Origin: JAWWPY01 sp963822825
Lineage (GTDB): Bacteria; Actinomycetota; Actinomycetes; Streptosporangiales; Streptosporangiaceae
Direction of reading: 5' to 3'
Assembly (NCBI GenBank): GCA_963822825.1
Contig: CAWGIW010000002.1
Coordinates: 310,001-374,000 of the forward strand
DNA: 64,000 nt
This document shows, in pieces, positions 47,493-56,099 of this stretch (position 1 is its first letter; the number at the start of each line of letters is the position of its first letter). The notes below the pieces were generated by a model. That model saw only the letters and a program-made list of their open reading frames with translations, searched no databases and had not been told where the DNA came from. The translations under genes and the position numbers were made by a program.

Positions 47493-48813
47493 ATGAGACC
47501 GACGAAGTTCTCGACCCTGGCGCTCGCCGCCGCCCTGGTGGCGGCGCCGCTCGCTGCCTGTGGCAACAGCGGCAGCTCCGGTTCCGGCTCTGCTACCCAC
47601 CCGACGCTGACCTACTGGGCCACCAACCAGGGCACTAGCCTGCACAACGACCAGCAGGTGCTCAGGCCCGCAGATCGCGAAGTTCACCCAGCAGACCGGC
47701 ATCAAGGTTAACCTCGAGGTCATCCGCTGGACGACCTCCTCAACCAGATCACCGCGGCCACGGTCTCCGGCAAGGGCCCGACGTCCTCAACATCGGCAAC
47801 ACCTGGTCGGCCTCGCTGCAGGCGACCGGGGCGTTCATGCCGTTCACGCCCTCGGTCATGAGGCCAGATCGGCGGCTCGAGCCGGTTCCTCGCCGGCAGC
47901 CTGTCGCGACCGGGGCGCCCGGCAAGGCGCCGACCGCCGTGCCGCTGTACAGCCTCGCCTACGGCCTCTACTACAACAAGGCGCAGTTCGCCGCGGCCGG
48001 CATCAGCAGCCCGCCGACCACCTGGGAGGAGCTGGTCGCCGACGGCAAGAAGCTGACCGAGGGCGGCCACTGGGGCCTGGCGCATCGAGGGCGGGCAGCG
48101 TCACCGAGAACATTCACATGGCGTTCGAGCTGAGCCAGCAGCAGGGCGGCGCAGTTCTTCGACAGCGTCCGGCAAGCCGACGTTCAACACTCCGCAGAAC
48201 GTGGCCGCGCGTCAAGCAGATGACTGGACTTCATGCAGACCGACAAGATCACCAATCCCAGCGACGCCCAGTACTCCAAGGGCACCGAGGCCCTCAGGAC
48301 TTCGCGACCGGGAAGACGTCCATGGTGATCTGGCAGGCTGCCGCCGGATCGCTCAAGCAGCTGGGCATGAACGCCGCGGACATCGGCGTCGCGCCGGTCC
48401 CACTGCCGTCCCGGTGCCGGCCGGCGGCAAGAACGATCACCAGCATGGTCGCCGGCATCAACATGGCGATCTTCAAGAACACCAAGAACATGTACGCCGC
48501 GCTGCAGTTCGTGAAGTTCATGACCAGCACCCCGGAGCAGGAGTCGCTCAACTCGACCTACGGATCGCTGCCGACGGTCTCCGCCGCCTACAGCCGACCC
48601 GGCGTTCCACACCCCGGCTGTGACCACGTTCCGGAGCATCCTCAGCTCGAGCGCCGCGCCGATGCCGCCGGTGACCGCAGGAAAGCGCGTTTGAGACCGC
48701 CGTAGGGACGGCGATCATTCACCTGTACGCCGACGCGGCAACCGGCAAGGCCGTGACCGACAGCATGATCGCGCAAGCCCTCACGCCAGGCCCAGGCGCA
48801 GCTAGGAGGCTGA
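47493..48813 (+). CDS. sugar ABC transporter solute-binding lipoprotein (about ten frameshifts)
   Basis: ATG at 47493 follows GGGAGGAC. Lipoprotein signal with lipobox LAACGNSGSSG (MRPTKFSTLALAAALVAAPL before it). The pieces read as a family 1 sugar-binding protein: LTYWATNQGTSLHNDQQVL, an out-of-frame IAKFTQQTGIKVNLEVI, GPDVLNIGNTWSASLQATGA, AVPLYSLAYGLYYNKAQFAA, AGISSPPTTWEELVADGKKL, TEGGHWGLA, TGKTSMVIWQAAAGSLKQLG, SMVAGINMAIFKNTKNMYAA and LQFVKFMTSTPEQESLNSTY. The end reads AQAQLGG to TGA at 48813. So many frame changes in 1.3 kb point to poor sequence here. Probably beta-gluco-oligosaccharide specific by context. Confidence 0.85.
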
Positions 48814-48819
48814 ACCTCG

Positions 48820-49790
48820 GTGGTTGACACCATCCGAGTAGAGAAGGGTGTCACCGCATCCGCGCCGCCACCGCCGCGTAAGCGGCGGTGGCGGCGCCGG
48901 AGTGGCTGCCCTACGTCCTGCTGATCCCCGCGGTCATCCTCGAGCTCCTGATCCACATCATCCCGATGCTGGCCGGGGTGGGGATTAGCTTTCTCCAGCT
49001 CACCGAGCTGTACTTGAGCAACTGGCGCGCCGCGCCATTCGCCGGCACCAGTAATTACGCGGTCGCCCTGAACTTCAACGGCGCCATCGGCCAGGCGCTG
49101 CTGCACTCGTTCACCGTGACGATCCTCTACACGGCGATCGTCCTCGCCGTGTCGTGGACCTTCGGGATGGCGGCCGCGGTCTTCACCCAGCGGGCGTTCC
49201 GTGGCCGGGGCGTGATCCGTACGATCTTCCTGATCCCCTACGCGCTGCCCGTCTTCGCGTCGGTCATCACCTGGAACTTCATGCTCCAGCGGGACACCGG
49301 CCTGGTGAACCAGCTCCTCCTTGACCTGCACCTGGCGCATTCGCGCGGCCGTTCTGGCTGATCGGGCAGAACAGCTTCTACTCGCTGGTGGTCGTGGCGA
49401 TCTGGCGCAGCTGGCCGTTCGCCTTCCTCATCCTCACGGCGGGCATGCAGAGCATCCCCACCGACTTGTACGAGGCGGCCGCGATCGACGGCTCGGGCGC
49501 CATCGGCCAGGTGCGGCACGTCACCCTGCCGCTGCTGCGGCCGGTCAACCGCGTCCTGCTGCTGGTGCTGTTCCTGTGGACGTTCAACGACTTCACCATG
49601 CCGTTCACGCTGTTCGGATCGGCGCCGCCGACCCAGGCCGACATCATCTCGATCCACATCTATGAGAACTCGTTCGTCAGCTGGAATTTCGGCACGGGAT
49701 CCGCCATGTCGGTGCTCCTGCTGCTGTTCCTGCTGCTCGTCACCGTCATATACCTGGCGGTCGGCGAGGCGAGGAGCACGCCATGCATGA
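48820..49790 (+). CDS. sugar ABC transporter permease, MalF/CebF type (frameshifted)
   Basis: GTG at 48820 follows the binding-protein stop by six bases. After a Pro/Arg-rich cytosolic head and one indel near 48888, the membrane part reads PEWLPYVLLIPAVILELLIH, FRGRGVIRTIFLIPYALPVF and, after a second indel near 49345, NSFYSLVVVAIWRSWPFAFL. The EAA loop is DLYEAAAIDGSGAIGQVRHV with LPLLRPVNRVLLLVLFLWTF. The natural end is probably GARHA to TGA at 49790; the frame as written runs to 49828. Overlaps the second permease start. No ATPase gene is nearby; a shared MsiK-type ATPase elsewhere is expected in actinomycetes. Confidence 0.85.
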
Positions 49791-50621
49791 GCCCGTTTGG
49801 TTCCGCTGGGCCCGGGTGGTGGTCCTGACGCTGCTCGGGCTGTTCGCCATCATGCCCGTCTACGTCATGCTCTCGGCGTCGCTCAAGCCGCTGAGCGACG
49901 TGCAGGGTGCCTTCCGCTGGTGCCGAGCCACCTGACCGTGGCGCCCTTCATCGACATGTGGACGACCATCCCGTTGCTGCGGTATCTCGTGAACAGCCTC
50001 ATCGTGTCCACCACCGCCTCGGTCGCCTCGGTCCTCGTGGCCCTCCTGGCCTCCTACGCGCTCAGCCGCTACCGGTTCCACGGCCGCCAGGTGTTCTCCA
50101 TCACGATCCTGTCGACCCAGATGTTCCCGGGCATCTTGTTCCTGCTGCCACTGTTCGTCATCTTCGTCAACATCGGCCAGGTCACCGGCATCAACCTGTA
50201 CGGCAGCCGGACCGGCCTGATCATCACCTACATGACGTTCACGCTGCCGTTCGCGATCTGGATGCTGGCGGCGTACCTGGATACGATCCCGCGTGACCTC
50301 GACCAAGCGGCCGAGGTGGACGGCAGCGGCCCGATGGGGGCCTTCATCCGGGTCGTCATCCCGGCCGCGATCCCGGGCATCGTCGCTGTCCTGATCTACG
50401 CGTTCATGACGGCCTGGAGCGAGATGCTCTTCGCGTCCGTCCTCACCAATGACTCAACCCGGACGCTCGCCGTGGGGCTGCAGGGCTACGCCACGCAGAA
50501 CCAGGTCTACTGGAACCAGATCATGGCCGCGTCGCTGACGGTGAGCGTGCCGATAGTCGTGGGGTTCCTCCTGCTGCAGCGCTTCCTGGTGGCCGGCATG
50601 ACCGCCGGATCGGTCAAGTGA
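49783..50621 (+). CDS. sugar ABC transporter permease, MalG/CebG type (one frameshift)
   Basis: ATG at 49783 begins MHEPVWFRWARVVVLTLLGL and continues FAIMPVYVMLSASLKPLSDV. After an indel near 49912 it is clean: PSHLTVAPFIDMWTTIPLLR, YLVNSLIVSTTASVASVLVA, ALSRYRFHGRQVFSITILST and the EAA loop IPRDLDQAAEVDGSGPMGAF. The last gene of the transporter set. Its start overlaps the first permease end, indicating translational coupling. Confidence 0.87.
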
Positions 50622-50648
50622 CCTGCGCGGCCCGGATGGCGGACGGGG

Positions 50649-52058
50649 TCATGGACCGCAGTATGCCGCAGCCACCGGTGCGGGCTTAACCTGCCCACCG
50701 GCGTCGGCGGCCTGCGGGTCGCGTCTGTTTCCGGTCAGTGGCGTGAAGATCGCCCAGTACTGGAGGACAGTTCCCACGTACATCGTGAGCCCGCCCGCGA
50801 GCGGCGCTAGCAGGTAACTGAGCATCTGGTCCGCACGGCTCTGATCGGCCCGGCGGATGGCTAGATATCGGGTGGCCCGGACATAGGACATCAGAGTTAG
50901 ATAGATCGCCACTGGCCAGGGCACGAAGCCTCCCTCGATGGGAAGGATAATCAAGGCTATCGGCCAGATCGCAGTCCATAGGAAAAACTCGATTATTTGC
51001 TGCGTTGAAAGCCACCAGGCAGGTCGTGTCATGGGCAGGTGGCGGACCTGCCATATGATGCCCCACGTCCAATCCCGCCACCAGCGCAGCCGCTGTGAAG
51101 TGAGTGCGCGCAAGGTCTCAGGCTGGCTAGTGAATCCGACCGCGGATTCCTGGTACACCGCCGAACCATTCATCAGAGCATAGGTGGTCAGCATCATGTC
51201 GTTACCGTTGCGGAGATGCCTTCCACCGAGTTCCTGGCTCACGAAATGCCGGAGGTAGGGCCGCATGGCGTTCGCCCTGTAGAAGCCGAGCGCGCCTGAG
51301 CAGACCTGAACGGATTTGAGCACCGACTGCGAAGTACGGCCGACCGTGTAGGCCATGACGAATCCGATATCCACGAGGCGCGTCAGCAGGCTTCGCCGGT
51401 GATTCAAGCTCAGTAGTAATGCGGCCACCGCCGTGACCTGGCGACGCTGGAAGGGAAGGAGGGCCTGCTCGAAACAGCGTGATTCGAGAATCGTGTCAGG
51501 GTCCAGGGTGCACCAGATTTCGGCTGACGGATCCGCGCGGAATGCAGTGGCCTGGGCTCGGCGGACACCGCCGTTCCGGGGGAGGCGTGTGTAGATGAGT
51601 TCCACCCCGTGCATGGCGGCGAGGGGGCGCCACGCGTCCGTAATCCGTCGCACCTCATCGTGCGGAAGCCCCGTCTGTGGATGGGAAACAAGCGGCGAGC
51701 AGTCGGACACGACATGCACGCGCTGCGGAAGCCGTGTCTGATTCAGAATCGAGCTCAGGCACCTGTGAAATGTCGGCTCATCGATCTTCCACGACGGCAG
51801 GGCCACTAATAGTCGCATGCGGTCAAGCCGGCATTGCTGTGACATCTCTTCCTGGACATCACAGTGGATATGCGCCAGCGCCAATTGGGCTGCTGTCCAC
51901 GCGAAAAATGCCAGGTCGCCAGAAGCCAGCCACGACGTCGGAATCCGCTGCCGGTATTCATAGTAAATGAAGCCGGCCAGGCCGGCCGCAAAGACAAGTC
52001 CCAGGATGAACTGGCTATGCGAGCTGACTTCGTCGGGACGTTCTTCGGTGCCCGTCAC
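50649..52058 (-). CDS. processive family 2 glycosyltransferase (polysaccharide synthase, hyaluronan/chitin-synthase-like)
   Basis: About 469 residues. GTG at 52058 overlaps the upstream small-protein stop (GTGA). N-terminal helices are FILGLVFAAGLAGFIYYEYR and LAFFAWTAAQLALAHIHC. The GT-A domain has RLLVALPSWKIDEPTFHRCL, SEIWCTLDPDTILESRCFEQ (DxD), CSGALGFYRANAMRPYLRHF, and the processive-type QRLRWWRDWTWGII near ETLRALTSQ. C-terminal helices (FFLWTAIWPIALIILPIEGG, LAPLAGGLTMYVGTVLQYWA) form the channel. It probably extrudes a beta-linked surface polysaccharide; the sugar is unknown. Codon use is less extreme in GC than neighbours, hinting at horizontal gain. Confidence 0.85.
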   Translation of the reverse strand: MTGTEERPDEVSSHSQFILGLVFAAGLAGFIYYEYRQRIPTSWLASGDLAFFAWTAAQLALAHIHCDVQEEMSQQCRLDRMRLLVALPSWKIDEPTFHRCLSSILNQTRLPQRVHVVSDCSPLVSHPQTGLPHDEVRRITDAWRPLAAMHGVELIYTRLPRNGGVRRAQATAFRADPSAEIWCTLDPDTILESRCFEQALLPFQRRQVTAVAALLLSLNHRRSLLTRLVDIGFVMAYTVGRTSQSVLKSVQVCSGALGFYRANAMRPYLRHFVSQELGGRHLRNGNDMMLTTYALMNGSAVYQESAVGFTSQPETLRALTSQRLRWWRDWTWGIIWQVRHLPMTRPAWWLSTQQIIEFFLWTAIWPIALIILPIEGGFVPWPVAIYLTLMSYVRATRYLAIRRADQSRADQMLSYLLAPLAGGLTMYVGTVLQYWAIFTPLTGNRRDPQAADAGGQVKPAPVAAAYCGP

Positions 52059-52207
52059 CGGCGGCTGTGCGCCCGGTTTGGCACGAAACGGACGGCGACG
52101 CACCCGCCGACAAGCAACGCCGCGCCGATCCCGATGGGCAGCCACCAGGAATAGGCGTACCCCGCCACTATGAAACCGGACATCGCGACAGCTTTGCCGT
52201 AATGCAC
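52055..52207 (-). CDS. 50-residue membrane peptide coupled to the GT2 synthase
   Basis: GTG at 52207 follows a GGGGGAGAAA stretch and encodes VHYGKAVAMSGFIVAGYAYS, then two hydrophobic segments (WWLPIGIGAALLVGGCVAV) and a basic tail RFVPNRAHSRR. Its TGA overlaps the synthase GTG (GTGA). The tight overlap and membrane character suggest an accessory subunit, comparable in size to small partners of other synthases. No family recognised. Confidence 0.55.
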   Translation of the reverse strand: MHYGKAVAMSGFIVAGYAYSWWLPIGIGAALLVGGCVAVRFVPNRAHSRR

Positions 52208-52331
52208 CTTTTTCTCCCCCCAGATGAGTGATCGTACTCACCTTAAGGGATTGAGCCGGTCCTTGACCTAAGTTTCCGGCTATGCACGGAACGTCAACGG
52301 CGGCCAGCCGTCCGGGGTGGTGATCTTCGCG

Positions 52332-53326
52332 CTACTTCGCCTTGGGCCGGTACTGCAGCCGCTGCCGTGCCATTTCGCGGACGCCGCTGCGCTCGTTCTC
52401 GGCCGCGATCTGCCGGGCTTGATCGAGGTCGGCCGGGGTCAGCAGGCCGTGGGAGAGCAGGAAGTCGGCCAGGTCACGGGCGTGGCCCCGTTCCTTCCAG
52501 ATGAAGCCCTGAAGCAGCTTCTTGTAGTCCGATACCGCGCCTTCTCCGCTCAGGTCCAGAGCGACAACCACATCCATCATCGGCACCGTTTGCGGGGCGG
52601 GCAGGCCGAGGATGAACTCCTGGTAGTAGTAGGCCATCGCCATCCGCGCGGTGGTGTTGCGCTCGAAGTAGCCGCGCATATGGGCCACCGCGTCCTCTCT
52701 GGGCGGGCTGCCCCGCCTGGCCCACGAGGCATTCGCCAGGACTTTGCCGTCCTGGGTGGGCGGCTGCTGGTCGTGCTGCGGGGCGGGCTGGGCGCGCGGG
52801 CGGGCTGGCACGTCGAGCCGCAGCGCCAGCACCCAGGTGCCGACGCTGACCAGCCACGCTCCCGGTTCGAGCACGACCGGCAGCGCCTCGTAGTGCGCCG
52901 GGGCCACCGGCAGGATGTGGCGGGCCGCCCGATGGACGGCCTCGGCACCGGGGACCGGGCCGCCGGGGGGCGTTGCGGCGGGGGGCGTTGCGGCGGGGGG
53001 CGTTGCGGCGGGGGGCGTTGCGGCGGGGGGCGTTGCGGCGGGGGGCGTTGCGGCGGGGGGCGTTGCGGCGGGGGCGTTGCGGCGGGGGGCGTTGCGGCTG
53101 GGGGCGTTGCGGCGGGGTGCGGCGCCAGGTACACCCGATGGGTCGTGTCGCGGCTGAACAGTTCCCACCGGTGGTGCACATAGCGCACGCCTGCGCAGCG
53201 TGGGACCCGGTGCAGCGTGAGATCCTCGTTGCTGCTGAGCAGGCTCCGGTCCAGCCAGGTGATCTCGTCGGGCGGGCAGCTCACCCACTCGCCGCGCGCA
53301 GATGACCACAGGAAAAGCTGGCCCAT
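52332..53326 (-). CDS. unknown protein with AATPP-repeat linker (one frameshift in the repeat)
   Basis: About 330 residues. ATG 53326 (a GTG six bases upstream is also possible) begins MGQLFLWSSARGEWVSCPPD, then RVPRCAGVRYVHHRWELFSR and DTTHRVYLAPHP. A ten-unit AATPP tract then leads, in the next frame, to AARHILPVAPAHYEALPVVL, EPGAWLVSVGTWVLALRLDV and the C-terminal MAMAYYYQEFILGLPAPQTV, DVVVALDLSGEGAVSDYKKL, LQGFIWKERGHARDLADFLL. The frame change coincides with a 14-bp unit among 15-bp units. I do not recognise the family. The C-terminal part is helical and could be a small interaction domain. Confidence 0.6.
52966..53119 (-). repeat. 15-bp tandem repeat, ten copies, one shortened to 14 bp
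   Basis: Unit CGTTGCGGCGGGGGG (plus strand) starts at 52971, 52986, 53001, 53016, 53031, 53046, 53061, 53075, 53090 and 53105. The 53061-53075 step is 14 bp because a G6 run has become G5, which breaks the AATPP reading frame. The tract has a repeat-plus-homopolymer form prone to slippage. Confidence 0.9.
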
Positions 53327-53465
53327 CGCCACTCAGCCGCCACCCCCGAACGACGGCGCGCCACTGGCACGGCCATCCCGTTTCATCATGTCTGGGATGA
53401 CAATTGTGACACCTCGAGTTGGGTAAACCCTGAGTGCGCCCGGCTGCGCCGACCGGCGCGGCGCC

Positions 53466-54527
53466 TCAGCCGATCTCGACCCTGGACAGCAGCGCGTCCG
53501 GCCTCGTCCCCCAGCGGATCGAATCACCATCGCTGAGCGGGTGCTCATTTACCAGAGGGGCGCCGTTGAGGGTGAGTCCGTTCCGGCCCAGGTTGGCGAT
53601 CCACCACTGGCCGTCGGAGAACGTGAACCTGGCATGCTCCCGGGACACCGTAGGGACTTCGGGCAGCTTCAGTTCAACGGGTCCCCGCCCGGCGCGGGCG
53701 CCGGACATCCAGGTCTCGGCCACCGAGCCACCCGTGACCAGCCGCAGCCATGGGACCGGGCCGTGGCTCCGTTCCATGACTGTCGGCAGGCCGGTGACGG
53801 CCGTCCGGTCCTGCTCGGGCTGCGCGCGGGTGCTCCCGTCGTGGCCCACGAAACCCCGGTATGGCCCATCCTGCACCGGCTGGGGACCGGCGTAAGCCGG
53901 CTGGGGGCCGGAGTGTACGAACTCCAGGCCGGGGGGCACGGACTGGAAACCTGGCTGAGGGCCGGCGTTCACCGGCCGTCCCTGCCGCAGCTGGTAACGG
54001 CCCGCCGGGACCGACGGGTCGGCGATGACGCGCACGTCAGCCGGGCCGTTCGCCGCGAAACGGGCACCGTGCGCGGCCACCTGGTCCTCGTAGACCTCAG
54101 CCGCGCTCGTGGCGACCAGACCGAGGTCTATCCGCTCGCTCAGCGAGCGGACGTCATCAGGGTTCAGCCGCAGCTCGACGAGATTCGGCGCCAGCAATGC
54201 CCCGCTCGGCGTGACCACGAACACCTCGGACAAGTGCCGCAGGGCCAGCCGCAGCACGTCCTGCCCATCACGCCACGGCCGGGCCGCCATCTGCCGTACC
54301 CACGGGTGGTCCCTGGTGACACCCAAGGACCGGAGAAGCAGCACGCTGACCAGGCCGAGTCCCGCGAGAACGGCCAGCAGGAGGGTGGCCCCGGTGGCAG
54401 AACCCGTCAAGGCCAGCAAAGCCACCCAGGACACCGTGGCGCCGACCGCCGCCACCCACCGCTTCCGGCTCCGCCGCGGCGCTGCAGCACGCCCCGGCCG
54501 ACGCCCCGCTTCCCTGCTCTCAGTCAC
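53466..54527 (-). CDS. membrane-anchored FHA-domain protein
   Basis: A 353-residue protein. Two N-terminal helices (KRWVAAVGATVSWVALLALT and ATLLLAVLAGLGLVSVLLLR) form a hairpin anchor. A central region with LVELRLNPDDVRSLSERIDL resembles the FhaA/DUF3662 N-terminal domain. A Gly/Pro/Gln-rich linker (GPQPAYAGPQPVQDGP) follows, then a C-terminal FHA domain: VSREHARFTFSDGQWWIANL, GRNGLTLNGAPL. The S-R-E-H and G-R-N-G residues for phosphothreonine binding are present. It likely reads out a Ser/Thr kinase; the partner kinase is not in the window. Confidence 0.85.
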   Translation of the reverse strand: MTESREAGRRPGRAAAPRRSRKRWVAAVGATVSWVALLALTGSATGATLLLAVLAGLGLVSVLLLRSLGVTRDHPWVRQMAARPWRDGQDVLRLALRHLSEVFVVTPSGALLAPNLVELRLNPDDVRSLSERIDLGLVATSAAEVYEDQVAAHGARFAANGPADVRVIADPSVPAGRYQLRQGRPVNAGPQPGFQSVPPGLEFVHSGPQPAYAGPQPVQDGPYRGFVGHDGSTRAQPEQDRTAVTGLPTVMERSHGPVPWLRLVTGGSVAETWMSGARAGRGPVELKLPEVPTVSREHARFTFSDGQWWIANLGRNGLTLNGAPLVNEHPLSDGDSIRWGTRPDALLSRVEIG

Positions 54528-54666
54528 TGAACACCGTCCTTGACCCGTCCGCCGCGTTCGCGGCTGCCTGGCTCGTCACTCGACGATGCGGGCAAACACC
54601 TCCGCCGGTCAACGAATCACGGGCAGCTCCCAGACATCTGGAAGTTGCCGGCGAAGCCGGCACCGG

Positions 54667-55626
54667 TCAGCGCGCGCCGATGCCGTGTGCGGCCAGAGGG
54701 CCGGCGAAGGCGGCGACGAGAGTGGAGATCAGGGCCAGCATGAGTATCACGGCCATGAGGCCTAGCCCGTAGCGGGCACGGCGCCCCCGGTGGGGAGCTT
54801 GCAGTAGCCGTTGCACCCGGGCCGCGGTCGCGCAGGCCGCGGCGCCGAGGGCCGAGACCGGCACGGACGCGCCGGTGCCCATGGCCAGCAGCGCCGCGAT
54901 GAGCGTGCGGCGGCCGCTGTGGCGGGCCGCGGCGTCGTCGGCGCGCATCTCGGCCAGGCGTGCCACCTCCTCGGGCCCCCGGGTGAACAGCGGTACAGCG
55001 GGGAAGACAGCGGCGAGACCCCGGGTGAGCGCGATCAGCAGGTGGTGGCGTCCCGCCAGGTGGGCCCGCTCGTGCGCGAGCACGGCCGTGAGCTGAGCCG
55101 GATCGAGAACAGCCAGGGCCCCGCTGGTGAGCACGATAGTGGCAGGGCGGCCATGCACGCAGTACACGACCGGTTGGGGGGCATCGAGCACCATGGCGGT
55201 GCCGGTGCCCGGCAGCCGCCGACCGGTTATCCGCGCGGCTTCGGCGTGCGCGCGGGTCAGTCGCTGGGCCTGCTGCACGGTGCGCCCGTACCGCCAGGCC
55301 GCCGCGCCGGCCACCAGCACGGCGATGATCGCGGCCAGGCCCAGGGTGAGCTCGAAGATCGCGCTCTGGTACACAGCCGGGACGCACTCCCGTCCTGCGA
55401 CCGACCGGCATACGGCCTCGGCCAGGCGGGACCAGCCAGCGATGGCCGCCGTGGCCAGGAACAGCAGCGCCATCACCGCCGAGGCCAGCGCGCTCGCCAT
55501 CGCCGTCAGCCAGGCGGCCAGCCCCAGCCGGGCGCTCACACCGGGTGCGGTCAGCCGCGACAGCAACTCCGGCACGTACCACGCCACCGCCAGGGCGTAG
55601 CAGAACACCAGCAGCGCGGGCCTCAT
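54667..55626 (-). CDS. M56-family (BlaR1-type) membrane zinc peptidase
   Basis: A 319-residue membrane protease. Helices: LLVFCYALAVAWYVPELLSR, AMASALASAVMALLFLATAA, SAIFELTLGLAAIIAVLVAG and a C-terminal LGLMAVILMLALISTLVAAF. The zinc motif is VLAHERAHLAGRHH (HExxH), with the downstream EMRADDAAARH as third ligand region. It lacks a penicillin-binding sensor domain, unlike BlaR1. The ATG overlaps the repressor stop (ATGA at 55623-55626). It is expected to cleave the BlaI-type repressor to relieve repression. Confidence 0.9.
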   Translation of the reverse strand: MRPALLVFCYALAVAWYVPELLSRLTAPGVSARLGLAAWLTAMASALASAVMALLFLATAAIAGWSRLAEAVCRSVAGRECVPAVYQSAIFELTLGLAAIIAVLVAGAAAWRYGRTVQQAQRLTRAHAEAARITGRRLPGTGTAMVLDAPQPVVYCVHGRPATIVLTSGALAVLDPAQLTAVLAHERAHLAGRHHLLIALTRGLAAVFPAVPLFTRGPEEVARLAEMRADDAAARHSGRRTLIAALLAMGTGASVPVSALGAAACATAARVQRLLQAPHRGRRARYGLGLMAVILMLALISTLVAAFAGPLAAHGIGAR

Positions 55627-55991
55627 CCGCGCCGCCGGCCAGCCAGCCGCCGCACCACGGCGCGCAGCACGTCGGATTCCTCGCCGCCCATCTCGGCGAC
55701 GAAATGGCTCAGCACCGCCTGGGTGTCCCCCCCGTCGGCCAGCGCCTCACGCATCAGCCGTGCGCTGTATTCCTCGCGGCTGGCCGTCGCGGTGTAGCGG
55801 TACGCCTTCCCCTCTTTGACCCGGGCCAGCCAGCCTTTCCGGTGCAGGTTGTCCATCGTGGTCATCACCGTGGTGTAGGCGATGGCCCGCTCCTGCCGCA
55901 GCTCGTCGAACAGCATCCGCACGGTCACCGGGCGGTCGTGATCCCACACCCGGTGCATGACCACCGTCTCCAGGTCGCCGAATCCGCGCAT
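55623..55991 (-). CDS. BlaI/MecI/CopY-family repressor
   Basis: A 122-residue winged-helix repressor: LETVVMHRVWDHDRPVTVRM, ELRQERAIAYTTVMTTMDNL, HRKGWLARVKEGKAYRYTAT with a C-terminal dimerisation helix. It lacks the C-terminal Cys pair of copper-sensing CopY. Divergent from the histidine-rich protein gene across the palindrome at 56059, which it probably binds. Paired with the M56 protease by a 4-bp overlap. Confidence 0.92.
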   Translation of the reverse strand: MRGFGDLETVVMHRVWDHDRPVTVRMLFDELRQERAIAYTTVMTTMDNLHRKGWLARVKEGKAYRYTATASREEYSARLMREALADGGDTQAVLSHFVAEMGGEESDVLRAVVRRLAGRRRG

Positions 55992-56058
55992 GCCACCTCC
56001 CGCGTCCTCGCAGCCAGCATAGGGGCCGTCGGTGAGCGCACCCGGCTGTGCCCGATAG

Positions 56059-56086
56059 CCTACTATCTATGTACGTAGATAGTAGG
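56059..56086. promoter_or_regulatory. 28-bp palindromic operator (BlaI-type)
   Basis: Left arm CCTACTATCTATGT and right arm ACGTAGATAGTAGG are inverted repeats with one mismatch pair. It contains the TACTA...TAGTA pattern of BlaI/MecI operators, and lies 68 bp from the repressor start and 13 bp from the plus-strand gene at 56100. Confidence 0.88.
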
Positions 56087-56099
56087 CCAGGGAGAGGAG

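Noticed and set aside
52966..53119. Regular repeats that might be taken for a CRISPR array
   Set aside because: The units are directly abutting 15-mers without spacers and code for AATPP in a protein.
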